The position numbers and the translations under genes are program-made. The notes below the pieces were generated by a model. That model saw only the letters and a list, made by a program, of their open reading frames with translations, ran no database searches and was not told the DNA's origin. From Ustulina deusta (Eukaryota > Ascomycota > Sordariomycetes > Xylariales > Xylariaceae): a stretch of DNA of 64,000 nt. This document shows positions 57,049 to 64,000 of the stretch, piece by piece (positions within the stretch are counted from its first letter, which is position 1; each line of letters opens with the position of its first letter). The stretch spans positions 395,304 to 459,303 of the forward strand of contig JAJNNX010000048.1 of the NCBI GenBank assembly GCA_023159155.1. Direction: 5' to 3'.

Positions 57049-57800
57049 CCTCTGTTCCTAGGCACGATGCACGCCCCTAAGCCAGGTTGCTGCGCACAGC
57101 AGAGGCCTGGAGCTGCGTTACTGGGCATGATGTATAACTCTACCTAGATTACTGGATACTATAATACTCGGGAACCGCGTTACTGGGCACGATGTATACC
57201 TCTACCTAGGTTACTGGACACCATGGCATTCTGGAACCGCGTTACTGGGCACGATGCATGCCCCTATCCAGGTTACCTGGATACCATGGCACTCTGGAAC
57301 CGCGTTACTAGACACAATGCATACATCTACCCGGGTTACTAGATACCATAGCACTCTAGAACCGCGTTACTAGGCACGATGCATACCTCTACCCAGGTTA
57401 CTGGACACTATGGCACTTTAGAACCGCGTTACTGGACACCCGTTAAATTGTGAGCTACGTTACTGGACACGGCAGTACCCTGGAGCTGCATTACTGAACA
57501 CGATGTATGCCCCTACCTAGGGTTACTAGGTACGGCAGGTAGGGGTAAAGCCGGAACCAGGTTCCTAGACACCATGGCACCCTGGAACCACGTTACTGGA
57601 CACCATACACCTGCAGAATCGAGTTACTGGACACCACACCCGCATAGAATCGCGTTACTGGACACCCGTTGAATCGTGAAGGGCTGTAGAACGAATTCGC
57701 CAGGGCAATGCCCGCGTCCGCTGCCGTGCCCAGTAACCTAGCTTAGGAGCGTGCATCGTGTCCAGGAACAGAGCTTCAAGCACCTGCTGTGCCCAGTAAC
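57049..57800. repeat. Minisatellite (~62 bp unit) bounded by inverted modules
   Basis: From about 57110 to 57660 a unit of about 62 bp repeats. Each unit contains CCGCGTTACTGGGCACGATG, then a CCTCTACC stretch, GGTTACTGGACACCATGG, and CACTCTGGAA. About five fairly regular copies come first; shorter, more degenerate ones follow after 57423. The left boundary module (57049..57102) and the right one (57721..57774) are inverted relative to each other, with about 46 of 54 positions matching. A further inverted fragment follows to about 57820. Most unit differences are transitions. No coding frame explains the array. Confidence 0.88.
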
Positions 57801-58001
57801 CTGACAGTATGCATCGTGCTTCAGTAGAGCAGGCGGTCTGCAAGCCACTTGGAGATAAGCTTAAATGATAGGGCTGAAGCTAAGCGCGGACTGCAGATGC
57901 GCGTCCTCACAAGTGCATTCCAGCTATGATACGCATGACACACGCCAATTGTAGTATACAAGACTCCATGTTCGCCGTCCAGCAGCGAGAAAACCGACAG
58001 C

Positions 58002-58448
58002 CTAGTAGTCGTCGCTGAAAAAGTCAAAAGCCAGTAAGTCCAAGTCCTCCTTCCTCCACTTTAGTTTCAAGCCGTTTCCTTTCGCAGAGGACACCGGAGG
58101 TTGCTTTTCCTGAAGCGAGCCTAGACCGAATACTTCCCCGTCCTCAAATATTTTTTGGCCGTATTGGGAATGTCTGTCGAGAGAAGCCGCCGAAGAAGCC
58201 GAATTGGCGGGCGACAACGTGGGGCGGCGAACGCGATTTGAATGAACTCGGACAGTGTAACCCAAACTCTTCAGAAGCTGCTCATCTCCGCAACCCAACG
58301 TTTTGTCCTTGTCTGTCCACATCATGACCGCTCGGTTCTCCTTAATGGCGTTGAGTTCCTCAATTTTGCTTCGGAGAGTGCTCAGCCTCTCGTTGAACTT
58401 TCTATGGACTTTTTGGGCGTGGCTCCTGGAGCGCTTCCTGTAAGCCAT
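58002..58448 (-). CDS. Small basic protein, possible MADS-box-like
   Basis: The gene encodes 148 residues from the Met at 58448 (MAYRKRSRSHAQKVHRKFN); an in-frame Met at 58478 would add 10. The basic start is followed by ERLSTLRSKIEELNAIKENR and then AVMMWTDKDKT. This roughly follows the layout of the short SRF/MADS-like proteins of ascomycetes (basic stretch, TL..K..EL helix, then a strand). The end is acidic (DLDLLAFDFFSDDY) and could be an activation-type tail. A role as a nuclear regulator is inference from composition; a bHLH or plain coiled coil cannot be excluded. It is divergent from the next gene. Confidence 0.55.
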   Translation of the reverse strand: MAYRKRSRSHAQKVHRKFNERLSTLRSKIEELNAIKENRAVMMWTDKDKTLGCGDEQLLKSLGYTVRVHSNRVRRPTLSPANSASSAASLDRHSQYGQKIFEDGEVFGLGSLQEKQPPVSSAKGNGLKLKWRKEDLDLLAFDFFSDDY

Positions 58449-58969
58449 TGCTGAAGATGTGTATGACTGGTTGTACAACGATCGTGGTGAATGTGTCCTG
58501 GTAGGCCACGGGAGATTAGGTACATATGAACCGCTAATTGCCTCAATTTATAGAGCTGGGACGAAATCGCCGATTGCGGTGGGTGAGGGTCGGGGGCTGA
58601 GACGAGGCGAGCCAACGGCGTCTAACTCAGCTTGCCCTGGGGCTACATTATGGGCCACCCACGGGAACAAACACATCCGGTACTATTAAAAGATCGGCCA
58701 GGAATCCGGATTCTTGGGCCTGGCCACGCCAATGATCTCAACACCCTGCCCCCCGGCTCCGGGGTGCTGGAGCCAGAGAGTGTGTAAAAGACGAGTATGA
58801 GAGCCCTGTGTTCCGGGATCCGTGGTTTACCACCCACTTCCAAGGCGTTCCCGATCCCCGGGGCTGTACACGCTAGGCGAACCGAATAAAAGAACCATCT
58901 CGGCAGGTTAGAGTTGTTCCGATGACAAGCTCCCCGATTGCCTTCCTGCATATGGAGTAACTCAGGGCA

Positions 58970-59560
58970 ATGGCTCTGTGGTATCGCCCCCCGACACCGT
59001 ACCCTTTCCCGTCTGATCCGTCCTGGGAAGCAATCGGAAAGCTACGAAGTAATCGCTACCCGCCCTACGTTAAGAACCTCAAGGAGTCTGCTCGCACGAT
59101 AGAACGGGTTACCTACGAACGGCCCCGCATTTATAGGCACGTCGCACCGCACGACATCGACAGCCAGGTTCCGTCTAGCCGAGACCGCCGTGATGGCGTC
59201 CCTCGGCTGTCCGAAGTGCCAAATTCGAACACTAACCACCGGCCTGCCTACTCCCGCCCCCGCCTAGCCGAGCGCCGCAGAAGTGCCATTGGCGCTACCG
59301 GTGACCCGGACGTTCAGCGGCAGATTCTTGCGCAGAATGCGAGAATTGCCCAACGACCCCATCCCTCTTCGCACCAAGCGCGTCGCGCTGATGCCCGAGG
59401 GCGGGCCGATCGGAAAAAAGTCCGCTTCCAACTGCCTGGTCGCCGTCCAGAAAGCCACCATTCCGGGGCCGATCTTGTAGGACAGTTTGAACGATTGCAG
59501 GTCGAAGATTCTCGGTCGAGCACGCGGTGCAGCTCTTGTGGACAATTGAGGCGGCAGTAA
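58970..59560 (+). CDS. Arg/Ser/Pro-rich hypothetical protein
   Basis: The gene encodes 196 residues without introns and starts MALWYRPPTPYPFPSDPSW. The middle and end are rich in Arg, Pro, Ser and His (AERRRSAIGATGDPDVQRQ, HPSSHQARRADARGRADRKK), with a late FQLPGRRPESHHSGADL segment and a final Cys pair in TRCSSCGQLRRQ. No domain is recognised. It is divergent from the MADS-like candidate and probably disordered. It may be a lineage-specific gene. Confidence 0.5.
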   Translation: MALWYRPPTPYPFPSDPSWEAIGKLRSNRYPPYVKNLKESARTIERVTYERPRIYRHVAPHDIDSQVPSSRDRRDGVPRLSEVPNSNTNHRPAYSRPRLAERRRSAIGATGDPDVQRQILAQNARIAQRPHPSSHQARRADARGRADRKKVRFQLPGRRPESHHSGADLVGQFERLQVEDSRSSTRCSSCGQLRRQ

Positions 59561-60621
59561 TAGCGGGGCTTTGCATGGAGCAACCTTAAATCTGCTGTTA
59601 GTCATCTGCTCCTCTTAGCTGGCACACTGTATACATACTAAAAAATAGGTGGTCATACAATCTATGTAGTATGTGGCTGGTATGTCTGGTTTCCTTACTC
59701 TATGAATATAAGATTTGCGCGGTTAAAAAGTGCTAAGTTAGAAAATAACAAGTGTTTAAAAGTATTTCAAACGATAACCTCCAACCTAAATTGCTAGGAA
59801 ATGTGTTTTTAGCAGAAAAACTGCTTAATTGCTTAATTGGCTACCTTAAGATGTAGTTTTGGTTAATAAATTGGTGAGATTGAAGGTGGAGATAGAGGTG
59901 GCTGGGTATTAGTGGGTCATCCACCGTGTTGCTGCTAGTGGCAGCTGTAACTAGCTGAAAGATAGCAGATTTAGGGTCGCTCTTTGCATACATATGAGAA
60001 TAGTTTCCCTCATTTTCCTTTTAATCACCAGTATTAAATTATTTACCTACGGGCAAACCTTGCTTTGTAAAATTTGCGTTAAACCCCCTAGCATCCTGCG
60101 CAGAACATGTTAGGTAGAGAAGGACTTTGCGCCCCAGGAGCTCTAATTCCATTACTTGCGGAAGCGCCGCCTAAAATAGCCTCTTTACTACAGCTACCAA
60201 GACGGTTGATTGTTATTTTAGGTTAAGACTACGGCAGGTGATGCTTTTACTCATGGAAAGGTGAAAGCGCAAGTACCGCCTGTCCATCCTGGGTCGTGTG
60301 GAGGAGGATGCCTACACGTACCCCCCTACCCCTCCCCCTCCTTTTCATGGATTTGTCACGCCTCGAAGATTTATATAGTGTTGGGGACTATCACGTCCCG
60401 GCAATCTGGTTCTCACCCACCATTCCGGCTTTGTTCCGCGCCGCAATTGGTTCGCTAGCAATACCGAACCGCCCTTATCACGCCATAATGGCACTGGTTG
60501 AACTGAACAGTGGAGAAGATGAGCAAAAGTACTTATTGATGACAATGTAGATGAACTAGAGTGCTCGTAGATGATTACGGCCATGGACACCGATAACTTT
60601 GTAGCCATACAAGTCACGCCT
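59561..60621. other. AT-rich intergenic stretch
   Basis: Between about 59620 and 60240 the DNA is A+T rich with no frames. A plus-strand frame (60296..60550) with LEDLYSVGDYHVPAIWFSP is weakly protein-like and convergent to the next gene; I do not call it. Confidence 0.45.
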
Positions 60622-61293
60622 CTATATTTGGCTGTAGATTCTTATGATATCGCTCAGCATATCCCCCATCGTGCCACTATCCCTGCCTTCGCTTGCAGGG
60701 ATGGCTCCGTAGTCACTCGAGTTGGTCGACTGTCGTGATTGCGCCTCTTGAAAGTCCTGGACCGCAACTATGATGTTGTTTGCGAACTGCGTCATGTCAG
60801 TTCTCCGGTCTATCTCTTGCCGATACTGGGCGTTCTGCTGCGTCAAGAATGCGATAGTTTCGTCTTTCTCTACGTCCGTCCGCTTCTGGTCGAGAATCTT
60901 TTGGCGTAATTCTCTATTGTCCTTCTGTAGCCTATTTATTTGGTCCTCAGACCAGCTTATCGCTCGTTTCGGCGGCTTTTTCGTGGCAGGGGGCCTCGTC
61001 TCTGCGGGGGACCGCGTCTCTAGACGACCCCGCCGATCGGCAAGTCGTAGCGGGGGCGCGGGGTCTCCAGGAGGCAACATTGGAAGGGTTTTGTCCTGGA
61101 CAGGGGGATGCATGTCCCAGAAGAGGGGGGTAGAGCTGCGACGGCCCCCCCCCTGTAATTGTTCCTCCTCCCGTAATTGGACAGTGAATAAATTCCGTAT
61201 GGCCAAAAGGCACCCGTTGCGTGCTGGTGTACGCTGGGCGCCAAGAGTCGAGTCAAGATCATCTACTTCATTCACCAACGGGAATTCCTGCAT
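60622..61293 (-). CDS. Coiled-coil hypothetical protein
   Basis: From the Met at 61293 (MQEFPLVNEVDDLDSTLG) the frame encodes 223 residues; an in-frame Met at 61383 would add 30. A Pro-rich middle (TLPMLPPGDPAPPLRLAD) and basic KKPPKRAISW precede a clear coiled coil: EDQINRLQKDNRELRQKILD, RTDVEKDETIAFLTQQ and NAQYRQEIDRRTDM. The end is acidic/Ser-rich. A G9 run (minus strand, about 61145-61153) sits inside the frame, and frames on either side of it also look protein-like, so the N-terminal part may be mis-framed. No family is recognised. Confidence 0.5.
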   Translation of the reverse strand: MQEFPLVNEVDDLDSTLGAQRTPARNGCLLAIRNLFTVQLREEEQLQGGGRRSSTPLFWDMHPPVQDKTLPMLPPGDPAPPLRLADRRGRLETRSPAETRPPATKKPPKRAISWSEDQINRLQKDNRELRQKILDQKRTDVEKDETIAFLTQQNAQYRQEIDRRTDMTQFANNIIVAVQDFQEAQSRQSTNSSDYGAIPASEGRDSGTMGDMLSDIIRIYSQI

Positions 61294-61514
61294 CGAGAGC
61301 GTAATAAGACATGGGAGATGAGATTTGCCAGAATGGTGACCAAGGAAGGAAGCTTGAACCAACATCAATTTCTGAGCACACATGGCTTATGATATAGAAT
61401 ACAGTCGAAATCTCTATAGAACGCCGAAAGCCTGGTTCCCCAACGCCCTAAGCCGGTAGTCCCGGTTCCCATCAGTATCTGGAGGCGACCTGCTGTGCCG
61501 CATCGTCCCCTCCA

Positions 61515-61973
61515 TCACGTGAACTCCACCACGACTGATTTATCACCCTCGTCGGCTGGGCCTCCAATCAGGAGACGGTACAGGCATTTCTGGAATGCAC
61601 TTAGGCTTTTCTTCAATCGTTCAACCGCTTCTCCCACACCACCCACCCCATGCTTCAGCGCGCACAGGCCGTCGCATGCTTGGCGAGAGAGAGTCTTGGT
61701 CTCGTGCAACGCCGCCTCGATTTTATCCAGCCGTGAGCCGACGATAATGAGCAGGCTGTGTATGGAGTCAGTTTTGGGTGTCGCTACGGAGCTGAACCCT
61801 CACCTTTTAATATCCTCATTAGACGTCCAGCTCTCGTAGCCCTGCCCCTCTGGGATGACAGGGACGACAGCTTGCTGGCTTGTCATGTCGGTATCCTGTG
61901 TAGGAAAAGTATCTGAAAGGAACCCTTGACACTGTTCCTCCAACCAATTGTCCCACTCGCCGCTGTTCTGCAT
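61515..61973 (-). CDS. Small hypothetical protein, two exons
   Basis: The gene is complement(join(61515..61755, 61804..61973)). The 48 nt intron has a GTGAGG donor and ACACAG acceptor on the minus strand, and the product is 136 residues. It reads MQNSGEWDNWLEEQCQGFLS in exon 1 and crosses the intron at NEDIKS|LLIIVGSRLD. It continues with helical KIEAALHETKTLSRQACDGL and EAVERLKKSLSAFQKCLYRL. The acidic start and amphipathic helices suggest a coiled-coil or adaptor-like protein. It shares strand with the coiled-coil gene just downstream. No family is recognised. It becomes visible only after splicing. Confidence 0.58.
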
Positions 61974-62285
61974 GTCGGCTCAATGACGGTTCTTGGGTGG
62001 GAAACTTGGGCGATCTGCTGCTGGCCTGGCGACGGGAACCTGGAACGTGGTAACTACAATCGAGGATGGTCTGAAGCCCTGAAAGCCGGTGGCATGCCTC
62101 CCAAATCCAGGCACCATGAGTGAGCGAGACCGGTATTTAAGTTCGATGCCTGTCCATCCAGGGACCCTTTCAGCGTTGCTTATTTCCATTCTCCCATGTG
62201 ACACATCACTTTAAACCTTACCACGCCTCAGGAACTTCTAAAAATAAAAATAAAGAGACCATCTGCTCAAGAGAGATCCGGAACT

Positions 62286-63040
62286 ATGAAGACTACGGTC
62301 CTCTTGGTGGCCATGTTGGTGGCAGTGACAGGTGCCTTCGAAGACTGGCCACTTGTGTGCATTTCCAACCCTCCGATGCAGTTGGTTGCCGGCACCACCA
62401 ACGTCTCCGCGATGTAATGAGCCCCCTTTAGGCCGCTTAAGGCTAGACTGACAGTCATCTTTCTATAGAAACGAGGGTCTGTATGGGAAGTGCCGCGCCC
62501 TCCTTCAGTTTGCGGATCCAGACTTCGTGCCGATCACCTACTCCTTCACACCCACCGTCCCTTGTTCAGGCCCGCGAGTGGCCAGCTTTCTAGTCCCTCC
62601 TGGTGCGCCTAATGGAGACGCGCGTGTCATTTGGTTCGCCCCAAAATAGCCGTGCGTGTAACACCGCTTTCTAACCTGATCATAGGCAGTGCGAACAATC
62701 CTCGGCATGCAGCTTTGCCGTGGTCTCCAACGGGACGGGAGATCAATCACTAGCCCCCGAACAGAATGGCACTGTGGCATGTTTGCCTTTGAGTTTCAGC
62801 ACGAACGCGAGCATCCCGTTCAATCAACAGCCTCAACCGTCATCTACTACGCCCGTTCCGATACCCACCGTCACGCCGAATCTTACGCGTGGGGGGAACT
62901 TCACCAATACCAGCAACCAGGTTACATCCACTGGAATCACTGGAGTTAACTCTGCGACCCGACTGTCTATTCCGCCCTGGACGATAGTCACTATAACGCA
63001 CACCGTTACTACACTGTTGACCACAACCCTAACGACTTGA
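62286..63040 (+). CDS. Secreted glycoprotein with cysteines, three exons
   Basis: Exons join(62286..62413, 62469..62633, 62686..63040) give 215 residues. Introns are 55 and 52 nt (GTAATG/CTATAG and GTTCGC/TCATAG), the second donor being weak. The signal peptide is MKTTVLLVAMLVAVTGA. The mature part has six cysteines (LVCISN, YGKCRA, VPCSG, WQCEQSSACS, VACLP) and several N-glycosylation sequons (NVS, NGT, NAS, NLT, NTS). The end is Thr/Ser-rich with moderate hydrophobicity (WTIVTITHTVTTLLTTTL), so a GPI anchor is possible but not clear. It looks like a cell-surface or extracellular protein of unknown role. Confidence 0.7.
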
Positions 63041-63523
63041 GGCGTATAGCTTATAGGGCTAGGCCGTCCCAGAGGACGGATCATCCGAAGGCTTTTGTGT
63101 GTTTTCATCTCAGAATCTCTGTACTGTAGCTTGTTCGTTCCAATGCAAATCTTTTTAGGAAATATAAATGCCTATTGCCCCTTCCATCTTTCTGTCACTT
63201 TAGACTCAGGACCTATGACATCGAGCTATCAAGTTGGAGTCGCAAACCGATCAGCCCAACGCGGTTTATAGACCATTCGCTTCCCTTCCCGTACAGAACT
63301 TGCGTCGAAAAAATTGGTTTCATTCCGAGCTATATAGTGCCTAGTTCCGTTGCCCTTCCCCCCCAGGCCCATGCTAGGGCCAGCATTGCTATGCTTCCCT
63401 CAGATGCCTTTTCCCTGCGGTCTTCCTTGACCTCCGCCCTTTCTTTGCTTTCACGGTCGTTGGAGTGTATAGTACGGGAAGAAGATATTTTTGCATCTGA
63501 TGCTGTAATTAGTTCGTCACCAG
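63041..63523. other. Intergenic stretch with an uncertain frame
   Basis: A plus-strand frame (63175..63558) with a Ser/Leu-rich end overlaps the end of the next, minus-strand gene. It has no domain, so I treat it as unproven. Confidence 0.4.
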
Positions 63524-63784
63524 CTAGCGTAGCAAGCGACTCACAAGATCTGCTATAACGTCGGGCGCGTCAACCGAGGTGTAAATGTAAGAGCGGTGCC
63601 CTTTTCGCAATGTCAGGAGGACTTCATAACCACAATCGTTGTGGAGATCGTCCGCCTTCCCAATCAACGTATTACGCCGTTTGATAGCTTTCGTAGCCTG
63701 ACGTTTTGCCTCCCTCTTCGCATCTGATCTTGTAAAGTCCTGCGATCGCTGAGAGATCTCGCGGAAGGTGTCAAGTGTAGCCAT
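63524..63784 (-). CDS. Short MADS-box-like fungal protein
   Basis: From the Met at 63784 (MATLDTFREISQRSQDFTRS) the frame encodes 86 residues; an in-frame Met at 63847 would add 21. The core IKRRNTLIGKADDLHNDCGY followed by EVLLTLRKGHRSYIYTS follows the short SRF/MADS-like pattern common in ascomycetes: a basic start, a TL..KADDL helix, an acidic turn, then a strand with an aromatic end. It may bind DNA, but such stand-alone proteins have no proven role. Its core aligns in register with the candidate at 58002..58448. Confidence 0.6.
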   Translation of the reverse strand: MATLDTFREISQRSQDFTRSDAKREAKRQATKAIKRRNTLIGKADDLHNDCGYEVLLTLRKGHRSYIYTSVDAPDVIADLVSRLLR

Positions 63785-64000
63785 TTTCGAGGGCTCCGAA
63801 TGTAAGGATACACTCATATGCTGTCTGGGATTCGAGCATGGAACCACGAAAGAGCCAAGCTGGGCATTTTAAACCATGTTGCGACCGCATATTGGGTTTC
63901 AGGGCGTCCCAATTCCAGGATCACGGGCTACCGGCATACCGCGCAGGTCGATAATAATACACCGCCACCGAGTCCAAGTCCGCAGGTCGGTTTAGTCTTT
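63785..64000. other. Window end, promoter side of the last gene
   Basis: No gene visible up to the edge. Confidence 0.5.

Noticed and set aside
57049..57800. CRISPR-like array
   Set aside because: Repeat units are contiguous (no unique spacers), diverged, and in a eukaryotic genome; it is a minisatellite.
63175..63558. 127-codon plus-strand frame
   Set aside because: Overlaps the MADS-like gene on the other strand and has no domain; Ser/Leu-rich composition can arise by chance.

Overview
The window is nuclear DNA of a filamentous ascomycete, most likely Pezizomycotina and probably Sordariomycetes. The evidence is short (about 50-130 nt) GT-AG introns, one GC-AG intron, fungal-type families (Argonaute with a C-terminal MWYI, 2EXR, SprT-like, Ulp1-like, small secreted proteins) and many TACCTAGGTA-type low-complexity motifs between genes. 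Several genes have to be assembled from exons in different frames; the exon joins given are my own readings of splice sites and none was confirmed by transcripts.

Layout. 0.2-3.7 kb: an eight-exon Argonaute with an intact PIWI catalytic set. 5.9-6.7 kb: a decayed minus-strand gene. 9.8-11.3 kb: a four-TM membrane protein with a low-complexity tail. 12.3-12.6 kb: a two-exon, 66-residue secreted peptide. 14.1-16.9 kb: a Rieske protein with a DUF455/ferritin-like domain, then an AMMECR1 protein. 17.7-20.8 kb: a six-exon pepsin-type aspartic protease with a Ser/Thr-rich stalk and a probable GPI signal, with a long (GAA)n tract in an intron. 21.8-22.7 kb: a Ras-like GTPase with no CaaX box. 25.2-29.4 kb: a 2EXR-type protein, an SDR oxidoreductase and an OGFr-domain protein. 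30.5-31.4 kb: a SprT-like zinc metalloprotease. 33.6-36.6 kb: two small secreted proteins. 38.5-40.3 kb: a multi-exon membrane protein broken near its end at a T8 run. 42.0-42.7 kb: an APH-type kinase.

From about 43 kb the character changes to accessory DNA. Three otherwise readable genes (44.7, 46.2 and 46.8 kb) each carry one premature stop that could come from a CpA-to-TpA change, as in repeat-induced point mutation (RIP). Next come an AT-rich stretch (48.1-49.4 kb), a TPR gene relic, a diverged direct duplication (50.5-51.8 kb), a four-exon Ulp1-type cysteine protease (52.1-54.4 kb) and a tandem array of about 62 bp units bounded by inverted modules (57.05-57.8 kb). The last 6 kb holds small lineage-specific-looking genes: two possible MADS-box-like proteins, a coiled-coil protein, a two-exon gene visible only after splicing, an Arg/Ser-rich protein and a Cys-containing secreted protein.

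No operon-like pathway is evident. The coherent themes are RNA silencing (Argonaute), secretion and cell surface (protease, four secreted proteins), and an accessory block with signs of RIP-like decay. No convincing tRNA, rRNA, CRISPR or complete transposon was seen.
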